64,000 bases of DNA from Chaenocephalus aceratus (lineage: Eukaryota; Chordata; Actinopteri; Perciformes; Channichthyidae), in assembly GCA_023974075.1 (NCBI GenBank), contig JAMFTG010000553.1:48501-112500 (forward strand), in the 5' to 3' direction. The position numbers and the translations under genes were made by a program. Numbering within the stretch: position 1 is the first letter of the stretch; the number at the start of each line of letters is the position of its first letter. The notes below the pieces were generated by a model. The model had not been told where the DNA came from. It worked only from the letters and a program-made list of their open reading frames with translations, and searched no databases. This document shows positions 1-10,522 of this stretch, piece after piece.

Positions 1-243
1 TTTTGATTTGCCGGAGAGCTCCGTGTCACGATCCGCTGGCAGCTGCAGCACCAAGTCCGGAATCGATCCACACAACCAGCTCTCAGTGAAGCACAAAACA
101 CAACATGAAGAAAAGTCTCTGTTTCTACTAACCAGTAGCTGAAGCTTGTCCAGTTTATTGCCTATGGAACGAGAGAGATATATTCCGGGTAGCGGCGTAC
201 GAGCGTCCCGGCCCGTTTCTCTCTCCTGTGGCGTTTCGCTGCT
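1..243 (-). mobile_element. LINE ORF2 endonuclease N-terminal fragment (CR1/L2 group)
   Basis: The reverse strand is open across most of this interval and gives the start of a LINE apurinic endonuclease domain: a leader with LPGIYLS, then NKLDKLQLLVSRNRDF, then LCFTESWLCGSIPD, the usual opening of CR1/L2-type endonucleases in fish. It runs off the left edge of the window. It lies antisense within what must be the mc5r intron, because the first mc5r exon is not in the window. The family is assigned from remembered motif patterns; L2, Rex1 and related clades cannot be separated from so short a piece. Confidence 0.72.
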
Positions 244-1045
244 CAGATGCAGGTGAGGGTACCTTTTACAAGAATGTCCAATAATTCCACGGAAGAACAG
301 AGAAAAGTGGGAAAGTAATCCGCTGGAGTTGTTTCTCTAATGTTTAGGAGCTCTTCCCTGGTGAAATAGTTCGGTATACTGTATGTAAACACTGAATTAA
401 CACACAAAACAAAGCAAAACAGAGCGCACCAAAACACAGAAGCAGCCATCTGCGGCACCATCTCTTTTGTATATATTTAAATAAGTATACATACCATGTA
501 GGCCTACAGTATAAGGTTGTTTCAGAAAAGCTTCTAGCAGATAACACAGATTAACCATACAGCATTCAAAATAAACTTACTTCATTGGTTTATTCAAAAT
601 CTCAGTGTCAAGTTAAAGGTTCTCAATTTGAAATTCAGAGCATTACAAAGCAGCATACAAATGTTTTATGTTAGTATATAGTGGAGTAGCAGAGAAAGTT
701 ACTCAGGTTTCTCATGCTAGCTGTACATTCATGTTAGTGCATGTGAGTCCTTGTGTGTCAAGCTAACAGTCTCTTACATAGCGTTTACCACTGATGAAGC
801 AGAAGGCCTACCGTCTGACAGCGTTATCACAGATAATGTGATGTAAACCCTTCTGTTCTGGTTCACATGTACTGTTAGCTTTGTCTGCACGTTGTTAGTA
901 CTGTTAGCATTGTTAGCCGCTAGCAGTCGGCTAAGCTGTCGCCATGTTGAAGGTTCTATGAAGGTAATCCCTCTGTTCTGAATATTTAATTGACAAAGGT
1001 TTTTAGGAAATCAAAACTGACTTGGTTATGTGTTATTATCTCCAG
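244..1045. other. mc5r: Rest of the mc5r intron; no gene seen
   Basis: AT-rich sequence between the LINE fragment and the mc5r splice acceptor. The acceptor is a pyrimidine-containing tract ending in AG at 1044-1045. I see no coding segment resembling the first three helices of MC5R here, so exon 1 must lie upstream of the window. Several GTTAGCA/CTGTTAGC-type short motifs recur around 880-930, with no clear tandem structure. Confidence 0.6.
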
Positions 1046-1616
1046 GTATGTCACTATCTTCTATGCGCTGAGATACCACAACATCATGACAGTGAGGAGA
1101 GCCGGCTGCATCATCGGGGGAATCTGGACCTTCTGCACGGGCTGCGGGATCGTCTTCATCATCTACTCAGACACAACCCCGGTCATCATCTGCCTGGTCT
1201 CCATGTTCTTTGCTATGCTGCTCATCATGGCCTCCCTCTACAGCCACATGTTCATGTTGGCGCGTTCTCATGTCAAACGCATCGCCGCGCTCCCCGGCTA
1301 CAACTCCATCCACCAGCGGGCCAGCATGAAGGGGGCCATCACGCTCACCATCCTGCTGGGGATCTTCATCGTCTGCTGGGCTCCCTTCTTCCTCCACCTG
1401 ATCCTGATGATCTCATGTCCGCGGAACCTCTACTGTGTGTGCTTCATGTCCCACTTCAACATGTACCTCATCCTCATCATGTGCAACTCTGTGATTGACC
1501 CACTGATCTATGCCTTCAGGAGTCAGGAGATGAGGAAGACTTTTAAAGAGATTATCTGTTGTTACAGCCTGAAGAACGCCTTCACCAACATCTGCGCTCT
1601 AACAGGTAAGTACTGA
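1046..1616 (+). CDS. mc5r: Melanocortin 5 receptor, last coding exon
   Basis: Seven-transmembrane class A receptor coupled to Gs/cAMP at the plasma membrane; the ligands of the family are alpha-MSH and ACTH. This exon codes from the Tyr of DRY to the C-terminus (189 residues plus the last base of the Arg codon): [14 protein letters not shown] in loop 2, TM4 with [14 protein letters not shown]5 with [16 protein letters not shown]6 with [13 protein letters not shown], the Cys-rich third extracellular loop (CPRNLYCVC), TM7 with DPLIYAFRS, and a tail with FKEIICC. The CTGCGIVF and SMFFAML stretches favour MC5R over MC4R/MC3R. The reading frame extends upstream to 990, but those residues do not match the family and the AG at 1044-1045 is a good acceptor, so I start at 1046 (phase 2, splitting DR^Y). 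The stop is at 1614-1616. A consensus donor-like CAG/GTAAGT overlaps the last codons. The neighbour mc2r is convergent, 53 kb away. Confidence 0.93.
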
Positions 1617-2294
1617 GGGACACAGACGATGAAACCGATGACAGGATTTGTAGGATGAACTACTGAATCTGACACTGGAGCATAACCATACGAGAGTATC
1701 AAACATACACTTTGTGAAATGGTTCATTGCACTTCTCAGCAAGTACAGCCTTTGGTCAAGACTGTGTCTTCTCTCAGGAATTACCTGGAGAGGGGTCCCT
1801 CACAGTATGTAAGAAGGTTACACTACTTTCTAATGTATCCTCCATGTATACAAAGTGGCTAGTTGAACAGACAGACTGGACCATTTTAAACGATGATTAT
1901 TTTGAAACTGCATTATAGAAAAACAGTTTGTGTCCTGCCTTTCATTTTAGAGGAAATGTACTGTTCTTTAGACTTTTGCTTGTTCCTTTTGAAAAGAAAA
2001 CAATTACAAGCTAAGACAGGATATCGTCATGTTCATTAATAAAACAAGTGAACCCTACCGTAAATGCTGTTGGGAAGGAAACGTTATAGGCTGGCTTTTA
2101 ATTACTGTATGTATTCATTGTGGGAATTAAGACACTATTGGAAAAGTTTAGCAGGGAATACACAATAGTGAGTTGCCTCAGATGATGTCGTCTGAGTCAG
2201 TGTGAGCTGAGGCTGAACAATAATTAATTTGAGTTGGAGGAATCTGGCAGGAGGTGATTCAAAAACAAATTGTTAAATATATCTATAAGGAGGA
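1617..2294 (+). other. mc5r 3' flank; candidate polyadenylation signal
   Basis: No coding sequence is apparent. An AATAAA lies at 2038-2043, about 420 bases past the mc5r stop, and is the best candidate polyadenylation signal on this strand. Assignment to mc5r is inferred from position only. Confidence 0.4.
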
Positions 2295-2624
2295 GTGTTA
2301 CTTTGTCAGTGGTGTCACTCTAAGACCCCATTTACATGCAAACGCATACAAACCCAATACGATATAAAAAAAGTCTTCCGTTCACACAAGACCACTTGGG
2401 AGCGCTGGAGACGCTGTAGTCCATGTGCCGGGCCTGTAATTGGCGCTGTACTTTCGCCACAAAATACACCAAAAGCAGCGAAGAAGACCTCAGAGCATGG
2501 TTGCCATGGTTGCCCTTCAGTTTATGCCCCGCGGTGGATTTAGCAACATGTAGTTCATGTAATTCTCCATGTCCACTTGTTGCTGAAGGTTGTGGTCAAG
2601 GAGCTGTAGATTTTGCACTAACAT

Positions 2625-2673
2625 CTGTAGCATGGTCAGTAGCTACTGACAGTAGCTACTGACCATGCTACAG
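2625..2673. repeat. 22-bp perfect hairpin
   Basis: The arms at 2625-2646 and 2652-2673 are exact reverse complements separated by 5 bases (TGACA); the core of the left arm reads GTAGCATGGTCAGTAGCTAC. It lies 70 bases left of the hAT-like foldback element. It could be a transposon footprint or a tiny foldback repeat. Confidence 0.85.
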
Positions 2674-2742
2674 CAGTGAGCAGCAGAGGTGGGGAGAGGC
2701 GGGGCTATGGCTTAATCGTTATCAGGAAATGATCGTAAAGGG

Positions 2743-4764
2743 CAGGGGTTCCCAACCTTTTTCCCCAAGAGCCCCCCAACTGACTCCTGTTGGAAGTTTC
2801 CCCGCCCCTCACACACACACACAAGGGGGGGGGGGGGGGGGCGCAACAGCGGTAATTAAAGTTTAAAAGTCTCAAAATGCTACAACTACTGTCACAAACT
2901 GGATGAATGTGAAGTATTTTGTTAAAGGAGGATGAAAGCGTAATTAAGGAGCACAATTGGAGTGACTTTGAAAATTATATGTAAAAAAAAAAAAAAAGTG
3001 TAAATATGATATTTGGGCTCAAATCATCTGAGGCCTGGCGGCTCAGTCTCATAATACACACATGCACTCAGAAGGATTCACACTTGTGTTTTTCAATGCA
3101 CACACAAATGTGTTCCGTTTCATACACATGTAAATAAAATCCAAATACAGAAAAATTTTTTACATATGTATTTTTGATCCTCACATATTAGTTTTCCGTT
3201 TAAAACCTCTGCACCTGCAAACACAACCCGCTCTCTGTGCACGGATCGCTGTGCATTCGTGCGTGGATTTTTTGAGACTCCCCTGACGGTCAGCCGATTC
3301 GTACTTGTAATTTGTTCTATCTATAGCCAATCAGATGTCTCCTCCATTCTAAGCCAATCACATGAGGGTATGATTTCTTGCGTTCATGACGTAGAACTTC
3401 TTATAAGCATTTTGCGCTGTCCAGAGATGACAGGTCCATGGAGCCTGCAGGCGCTAATCTCAGGACCGAAGGACCGTAGCATAATCGTCTTTATTTTTAC
3501 GTTATTATTATTCAAAGATAAATAAGGAAGTGTGTTATATGAGATGGCAGAGAGGTTTCAGCTCCGATTATTAAATCATTAGCATTACCTATTCTGAAAG
3601 TGGCGCTGTACTGAAAGTGGCGCTGTACTGAGAGTGGCGACTTTATTTTGTAATTATATAATACTTGTAATAATGGTGCGTTCACACCGGACGCGATGCG
3701 AATAATCGCTCGAGTTTCTTGCCGGCTGTCGGCTGTTTACTTGCCGAAGCAGTCGCGGACTGGCCATCGGGTCGACTCCGATCGACCCACCTCGGTACCG
3801 GCAGGGGCGGACTGGCCATCTGAAGTTGCTTTGACAGGCGACAGAGGTCCACCGTTTCCCCGCAGCGAGGCTCCTCCCGTCGACAGTTCACTGTCTAGCA
3901 CCCACGAGAAGTGGCGCTGTACCTTAATAATATAAAAGCTTGTATTTGCGTGCATTTCTTGTTCGGAAAGTGGCGCTGTACTGAGAGTGGAGGTGTCCTG
4001 AGATTAGCGCCTGTAGGCAGGCTCCTGACAGCGCAAAATGCGTACAAGAAGCGCTACGTCATGAACGCAAGAAATCATACCCTCGTGGGGGCACGCTCAT
4101 GTGATTGGCTTAGAATTGAGGAGAAATCTGATTGGCTATAGATGGAAAAAATTACAAGTACGAATCGGGTGAGCGTCAGGGGAGTCTCAAAAAACCCACA
4201 CACGAATGCCCAGCGATCCGTGCACAGAAAGCGGCTTGTGTTTGCAGGTTCAGAGGTTTTAAACGGAAAACTAATATGTGAGGATCAAAAATACATATGT
4301 AAAACTTTTTTCTGTTTTCTGTAAAACATGGTGTAGCTTACTAAAGCACTAAAACATGTGTGAACTGTTTTCAAAGTTGTCTAAATTGTTCAAACACAGC
4401 AATCAAAAAACCTTGATCATAGACATTTGACTTTGGAGGGCAAACAATTGTTTTTTGAACTTAAATGTGCTTACCTCTCAAGCCATGTGTCTCCCTTCTT
4501 TGCAGGATGATTGAAATGGATGCCTCTTCAAAAATATGTGGTCACATGACCAACTTAACAGGGGTGGCAATACTTGCCCCTTGGCACAAATTACCCCACT
4601 CTCCCCTATATGAAACGGAACACATTTGTGTGTGCATTGAAAAACACAAGTGTGAATCCTTCTGTGTGCATGTGTGTATTATGAGACTGTTCTGAGCCCA
4701 TACCCCCCCTGCGATCTTTGGCGCCGCCGCAAGGGGGGCGCGCCCCCCAGGTTGGGAACCACTG
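2743..4764. mobile_element. Foldback DNA element with hAT-like ends, non-autonomous
   Basis: The ends are CAGGGGTTCCCAACC (left) and, on the other strand, CAGTGGTTCCCAACC (right), a terminus typical of hAT elements. Inside are two long, highly similar inverted arms: 3012-3473 pairs with 3995-4698 reversed. Landmarks shared by both arms are the segment around 3058-3118 versus 4612-4675, the run GTATTTTTGATCCTCACAT, two CCAAT boxes, and GGCGCTAATCTCAGGAC. The right arm carries about 280 extra bases (4323-4600) absent from the left. The centre holds four copies of AGTGGCGCTGTAC and a segment beginning GCGTTCACACCGGACGCGA. No transposase frame is present. The flanking 8-mers share only their first three bases, so a target duplication is not supported. 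A poly-G run lies at 2825-2841. Confidence 0.72.
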
Positions 4765-4955
4765 GTATACTGTAGCGCATACACACGGAGCCGTTTCCCC
4801 CCCAGAGCGTTCCGTTTGCAGATCTATCCACCTTGGGACCCGTTGTCGTTTGCGGGGTCCATTTCCGTTACGGCCTCGTGTGAACGAACGGGCTATACGA
4901 AAGAGAAAAGTAGCGGATACAACCATTTGCGTTCTCGTGTAAACAGCACATCAAT

Positions 4956-6911
4956 GGGGAAAGTAAGCTGCTGCTTAACCTTCGGATGTTATGACCTGTC
5001 AACAGATAGTTTGCTGACACTACATTTGTCCTGCCTCCACCTGCAGCAGCATAAACTCTGAGCTAATGAGCAACTTCCTTAAATGCTAACGCTCTTTAGC
5101 ATAGACGTTTTTCGCTATGATTATTTTGACACTCTTCTGTATATATCTTGTATCTTCATATTATTTATAGCTGCCATATTTGGTGTGCCGCCCATGATCT
5201 CTTCATGACACAGCCCTGCCAGTGCTTGTATGAAACAATGTAAAATGCCATAAGTTTACACTTTAAATGTAAAATTGATTGTAGCTTCAAAGTGCTTTCA
5301 GTAAGTGTTTGTAAGTCGCTCCTACCTCCCAATTAAGAAGCTAAACAGACCTTTGTTATCAAATGCAACCGTCTGAAACTGCTGTTCATGACTAAAGCTA
5401 GAAGCTAAACATTTCTTTCTAGTGTTACACCATTTGTAATATGTATTTCAAAAAGAGCAAGTCTCTATTAGTTGTGTCTTTGATTTATCTGTGGCATATC
5501 GTATGCATAAAGACTCTGGGACAAGAGATGTTTTGGGATCAAAATCATGTTGTAATGGCCTTACTGTATTCCCCATTAATTTTCTTTGTAAGTGCTTTGT
5601 ATTTGTGAGATCAAAAGAAGAGCATATGAATATGCAAACAAATGTACATGCCCACATGGCAAAGTGCTTTTATTAAAACCCAATGATATCATTGTTATTA
5701 TTTATTGGGAAGAACTTAGTTGTCCCGAAAGAAACAGCAGCAAAAACACTGAATGTAATGTTACACTAGAGGGGAAGCCCACTTAGTAATTGCATGATCA
5801 GTCCTATGTTATTGTAAAGTGAGCCCGTATAACAGTGACATGTGTCATGTAAGTTCTGGTCAATTCATGGCATGCAAAAATATAAATGTGAACTGCAAGA
5901 GAAACGACTGATGTCAGTGTTGGCGATGTTGCACAAAAGTATATATTTTATTAATTTGAGTGTGAATAAAAGCAAAAGGCAAAGTTCTGAGCTGTCTTCA
6001 TATACTTGTTTGCATCAACTGGTAAATTGTGAATGATGGAAACCTCAAGATTATGATCTATGTGAAAAAATGACAACATGCTCTTTGAAAACAGTCTCTG
6101 GGAAATATGTGTCCCATGTGAATGTGGTGCAGATGGGTCATTTCAAACGTTATTCATACAGATTGACACTTGGTTTAAAATGCGAGTACATCCATGTCGT
6201 GAGAGAAAACGAGTGCGGTAGTAGATAATCAGCAAGGCAGAGAGAAGATAGCTAGATGGTATGGAATTTAAAAAATCATACACAGAAACACTCAGACACT
6301 CAACAAATAGATTGAAAGTCACATGTGCACATTTAAACACAAAATGAATAAAAGGTCCGTAGCCTTGAACTACCTTTATTTGAGAACCAGGTGTAAAAGT
6401 TTGGCCCACTGCGAACCTGCTGTTCCCATTCTCAGTGGCAGTACAGATCTGTTTATTAGTCTACCTACATTTAGCTGTATCTTGCTTGTAGTTTAATTGC
6501 TATAAAGTACAATTGCAACATTACATGATTGTCTATGGGAGTTATCAGCTGTGCAGCATTTCATTGTTTTACCAAAAAGACCAGAGAGGCTGGCATCACT
6601 TTACACTCAGTACAGATAAACAAGATTACAACTACAACAAGTTGTGAAATAGGCAAATATACCATTAAGACAAAGTTATCCTGATTGGTAACATTAACTC
6701 TCAACATAATTGATCTGTTAGCTAAACAGATAAGTTACAACCAGCACAACATTGTTAAAATGTTAGCTGTGCTAGCTTAGCTCAAAAGGTACAGGAAATG
6801 GGAACATTAACAACAAGGAGAAGTGATCATCTGCATTCTTAAATGCTATTTCATAATATCTGAAGACGAATTGAGCAACTTGTCACTTTACAATCTACGC
6901 AAAAAGTGTAA
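4956..6911. other. No gene or named repeat recognised
   Basis: About 2 kb of AT-rich sequence with only short random open frames on both strands, no splice-bracketed conserved segment, no tandem array and no terminal-repeat pair that I could find. It may be unique intergenic DNA or very old repeat sequence. Confidence 0.5.
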
Positions 6912-8256
6912 ATCTAGTCAAGGCAAGTTTATTTATACAGCACCTTTCAGCACACGGCAATTCAAAGTGCTTTACAAAATAAAAGACATTTAAGAAGAAA
7001 TACAGCAGAAACACATTATAACATGGCATTTAAAAACAGGCATTAAAAAGCAAAGATTACGGTGGCCCTGAAGTGCAAGACACCACAGCATTTCAGAAAA
7101 CACCACAGCATTTCAGAAAACACCACAGCATTTCACATTGGACGGAAAGGGTATTCCTTTAGGGAGAACACTTCTTGTTTGTGATTGGACAGAGCCAGCC
7201 AGAGAAGCACTGCTGTGATTGGTTGTTTTTGCTGCCAGTCAAGAAATGACGCTTCGTGATTGGTCAACACCCGACAGCCAAATATGTCCCAACCATGGTC
7301 CCACAACGTATGATCCCATTCCCAACACATCAGCCGTTAGCACACACTCAGAGCTCACAGCTCCTCATATCTGTTCAGAAACTGAACAAAAGTTAAACAT
7401 GTACAAACCACAGACTGTCTATGTCATGGCGAATACAGTCGCTGCTTTATTTATGTCTGTATGATGTTGATGTGTGGACGGAGCAGCTACAGCTTAGTTT
7501 AGCCTGATGGATCCGATTCAGAAAACACGCATTTTAAAAGCTGTTCGCCTGCCGTCTTGTTTGCAGACTTGTCAAAGCGTTAATTCATGGTTTTTACTAA
7601 CTGTTATCAGTATGTAGTTACTTCGGCATCACTTTGAAACGTGTATTACAATTAAATCACGGTCAAATATGTTAATTTTGTTGTAGGATTTACATGGAGA
7701 TACGCCCCGTCCCCTCTCCAGCGCCTCTTGTTTGAATGACAGGAGCAAACACAGCTGACAGCCGCGGTGAAACTCGAGCGATTAGAGCGATGCGAATATT
7801 GGGTGGTCTACCATAGTATTTACATGGAGATAAGCCCCTTAAAAACCATGAGTTAATAAAGCATTAATTCTGTGTTTACTCCTGTCATTCAAACAAGACG
7901 CTGGAGAGGGGGCGGGCCGTATCTCCATGTAAATCCTATCGGAATCGGATCCATCAGGCTGAGCTAACCTGTAGCTGCTCCGTCCACATTCACAACAACG
8001 TCATACAGACATAAATAAAGCAGCGACTGTATTCACCATGACATAGACAGTCTGTGGTTTGTACATGTTTAACTTTTGTCCAGTTTCTGAACAGATATGA
8101 GGAGCTGTGAGCTCTGAGTGTGTGCTAACAGCTAACGGCTGATGTGTTGGGCTAATCACGAAGCATCATTTCTTGACTGGCAGCAAAAACAACCAATCAC
8201 AGCAGTGCTTCTCTGGCTGGCTCTGTCCAATCACAAACAAGAAGTGTTCTCCCTAA

Positions 8257-9063
8257 AGGCCCTGTCACACTGTCCCGAAATTGACACCCGATGGACACAC
8301 GATAAAGGAAATGTTCAAATTCGGCTCTGATCGTAGCAACATCGGCCATTCGTGAGGGCATCTTAAGCCATCGTATGACCGCCGGTGGAGTTTCTCAGGC
8401 TCCGGCAGCAACTTCATGAGCGGCAACTTCGTAAGGCACTCGTGAGGGCATCTTGTCAAATCGTGTCATCTTCATGTTATCATCGGTGCATTCACCCTCA
8501 CTCTGATCGGGGCGAATGCCCGATGGCACCGATGATAACAAGATGCCCTCACGATGGCCTTACGAAGGGCAACATTGACACACGAATTCAACACAAAAAT
8601 GAACCTTCGCAAGGTCCTTCGGCAATTCTTTGGCATGCCAAAGATTTTGCCACCGCTCACGAAGTTGCTGCCGGAGCCTGAGAGACTCCACCGGCGGTCA
8701 TACGATGGCTTAAGATGCCCTCACGAATGGCCCGATGTTGCTACGATCACAGCCGAATTTGAACATTATTTTGAAGGAGAGTTGACAGGAAGTTGTTGTT
8801 GCTATGGAAACAACATTACGGAGAAAACGTAATATTTTCTACATATAAAGACGGAGAAAGTAAAGAACAACGTCTGAAAATATCAGTACAGTATCATAGT
8901 ACTGTAACATAATTGTTTTTGGTACTTTCATTGCAGTTGTATGTCTTAAATGTAATGTAAATGTTGCCTTCGTGTGTGGTTCGGGGCCATCTTCGTGCGA
9001 AATTCACAATTCCATATTCGTGTGTCCATCGGGTGTCAACTTCGGGACAGTGTGACAGGGCCT
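8257..9063. mobile_element. Palindromic Harbinger-type MITE with TAA target duplication
   Basis: The ends are AGGCCCTGTCACACTGTCCC and its reverse complement. It is flanked by TAA at 8254-8256 and 9064-9066, the TWA duplication typical of PIF/Harbinger elements. The arms at about 8310-8420 and 8660-8765 are inverted copies (both contain CCGGCAGC and GGGCATC landmarks). A nested hairpin with GTTATCATCGGTGC surrounds 8477-8540. The uninterrupted form of the host site survives in the other arm of the surrounding element near 7155-7165, which confirms the insertion point. Confidence 0.85.
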
Positions 9064-9090
9064 TAAAGGAATACCCTTTCCGTCCAATGT

Positions 9091-9330
9091 GAAATGCTGT
9101 GGTGTTTTCTGAAATGCTGTGGTGTTTTCTGAAATGCTGTGGCGTTTTCTGAAATGCTGTGGTGTTTTCTGAAATGCTGTGGTGTTTTGTGAAATGCTGT
9201 AGTGTTTTGTGAAATGCTGTGGTGTTTTCTGAAATGCTGTAGTGTTTTGTGAAATGCTGTGGTGTTTTCTGAAATGCTGTAGTGTTTTGTGAAATGCTGT
9301 GGTGTTTTCTGAAATGCTGTGGTGTCTTGC
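9091..9330. repeat. 20-bp minisatellite, 12 units
   Basis: GAAATGCTGTGGTGTTTTCT repeats at exact 20-base steps from 9091 to 9311, with minor changes (GTAGTG, TTTTGT). The matching end of the same element at 7081-7136 has only three units, so the array expanded on one side. Because 20 is not a multiple of 3 and the unit lacks stops, it creates spurious open frames rich in His, Gln and Lys. Confidence 0.95.
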
Positions 9331-9372
9331 ACTTCAGGGCCACCGTAAAAGATAATGAAATAAACACAACAG

Positions 9373-9828
9373 CTATAGAATACATGAATAAAAGCCATAC
9401 TGCAGTGTAAAAGTTGCAGCGGACCTGCAGGATTCTGGGAGTTTGTTCCAGATAGTTGGAGCATAATAGCTAAACGCTGCTTCTCCATGTTTAGTTCTGA
9501 CTCTGGGGACAGAAAGCTGACCCGTCTCAGAAGACCTGAGACTCCTGGATGGTTCATAGTTATGCAGGAGTTCGTTAAAATAATTTGGTCCTAAACCATT
9601 CAAAGCTTTATAAACCAGCAGCAGTATTTTGAAATCTATTCTTTGACACACAGGAAGCCAGTGTAAAGACTTCAGAACAGGAGTGATGTGATCCACTTTC
9701 TTAGTGCTAGTGAGGACTCGAGCAGCGGCGTTCAGAATCAGCTGCAGCTTTCTAATGGATTTTTTAGTGAGACCTGTGAAGACACCATTGCAGTAGTCCA
9801 GTCTGCTGATGGTAACGTACCAAATCAC
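9373..9828 (-). pseudogene. L2 LINE reverse transcriptase C-terminal remnant
   Basis: The minus-strand frame gives the conserved tail of L2-type ORF2: SRLDYCNGVFTGLTKKSIRK, then HITPVLKSLHWLPVCQRIDF, then YAPTIWNKLPESCRSA. The catalytic part of the reverse transcriptase is absent because the copy is 5'-truncated near 9828. It cannot make an active enzyme. Confidence 0.9.
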
Positions 9829-9887
9829 ACACTAACAGCAACTTTGAACACTAACCAACATATTGTTATACAAAAGATAATGGTTAA

Positions 9888-10254
9888 AGGTGGTGTAGGT
9901 AAGTTTCAGAAACCGGCTCGAGATACACTTTTTGTTTTATTCCATGGAATGCTCTTAACATCCCGATAGCAATGAATATCTTAAGTGCTTTGACAACAAA
10001 TCCATAAGAAAATGTCATCTGTAGAAGCCGTAATACTGTAAAAAGTACAACCAATCCGCTAAACGGATTGGATGGCCTATCTGCCTGTCAGCCTTCCATC
10101 GGGACACAAACTTATCTCGTGCCCTCATTGGTCATGTGCGCGTTTGTGTGTGTTGGAGGAGGGGCTCTATAAGGAAGTGGCAGATTTTCTCCGGTTGTGT
10201 ATTTTCAAATTTTAGCGATCTCGAGCCGGTTTCTCAAACTTACCTACCCCACCT
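9888..10254. mobile_element. 367-bp MITE with TTAA target duplication
   Basis: The ends are AGGTGGTGTAGGTAAGTTTC and, reversed, AGGTGGGGTAGGTAAGTTTG; both continue into an AAACCGGCTCGAGAT block. TTAA flanks it at 9884-9887 and 10255-10258. TTAA duplication with a purine-starting AGG terminus fits Kolobok better than piggyBac (established features of those groups; family not confirmed). Internal hairpin CAATCCGCTAAACGGATTG at 10052-10070. Confidence 0.82.
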
Positions 10255-10522
10255 TTAATGTAGTGTAAAGCCATGTAGAATAGAATGGTGCAGGAACAAG
10301 TCCTAAAACCTGGAAATAAGTTAACATTTTACAACATCCTGTTTCCGATTGTAAAATGTGTTTATGGTAAGATGCCTGAAAAACGCACTCATAAAAACTA
10401 AATAGATGTTTCCCTTTTTGTTCCAGGACATTAAACACATCAGTTAATACCCCACTGATGGATATCCGAAGCATAATGGGTGATAAACACTTTGCTAACA
10501 AGTGACTAAATGAAACCACTGA

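Larger units (their letters stand above)
2320..4955. mobile_element. Older DNA element split by the foldback element at 2743-4764 (tentative)
   Basis: The left part (2320-2450) begins with ACCCCATTTACATGCAAACG and contains CCGTTCACACAAG. The right part (4765-4955), read backwards, begins CTGTTTACACGAGAACGCAA and contains GTTCACACGAGG. These look like decayed terminal inverted repeats of one element whose middle was later invaded. No duplication of the outer target site could be read, so the assignment is weak; the two halves may be unrelated copies. Confidence 0.33.
7058..9347. mobile_element. 2.29-kb foldback DNA element with 6-bp target duplication
   Basis: The terminal inverted repeats start TACGGTGGCCCTGAAGTGCA on both strands. 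The flanks are AAAGAT at 7052-7057 and 9348-9353, a 6-bp target duplication. Six-base duplications with 5'-TA termini are, from memory, a feature of the IS3EU group; this is a suggestion, not a proof. Inside the ends is a 20-bp minisatellite (3 units left, 12 right), then arms of several hundred bases: 7140-7530 pairs with 7940-8253. Each arm carries CCAAT/ATTGG boxes (7184, 7218 and 7259 on the left, mirrored on the right). The centre (7735-7895) is a further hairpin. No transposase is visible. The right arm is interrupted by the MITE at 8257-9063. Confidence 0.82.
6915..9830 (-). mobile_element. L2-type LINE, 5'-truncated copy, interrupted
   Basis: A 3' end of an L2-type LINE on the minus strand. 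Its 3' tail is at 6915-7057 (CAAGGCAAGTTTATTTATAC, then the segment ending CATTAAAAAGCAAAGAT), and its coding C-terminus is at 9380-9828. The two halves are separated by the 2.29 kb element at 7058-9347. Removing that element plus one copy of AAAGAT restores alignment with the tail of the second L2 copy at 20612-20800, which supports a single original insertion. Confidence 0.85.

Noticed and set aside
990..1045. Extension of the mc5r frame upstream to an ATG-like start at 990
   Set aside because: The residues do not match TM3 of melanocortin receptors and an AG acceptor sits exactly at the DRY junction, so this is intron.
1022..1498. Open frames on both strands overlapping the mc5r exon
   Set aside because: Shadows of the GC-rich receptor exon in other frames; His/Leu-rich and without family match.
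2735..4772. 8-bp target duplication of the hAT-like foldback element
   Set aside because: GTAAAGGG (left) and GTATACTG (right) agree at only a few positions, so a duplication cannot be claimed.
8894..9557. 163-164 codon His/Lys/Gln-rich frames
   Set aside because: Produced by the 20-bp minisatellite; not a protein.
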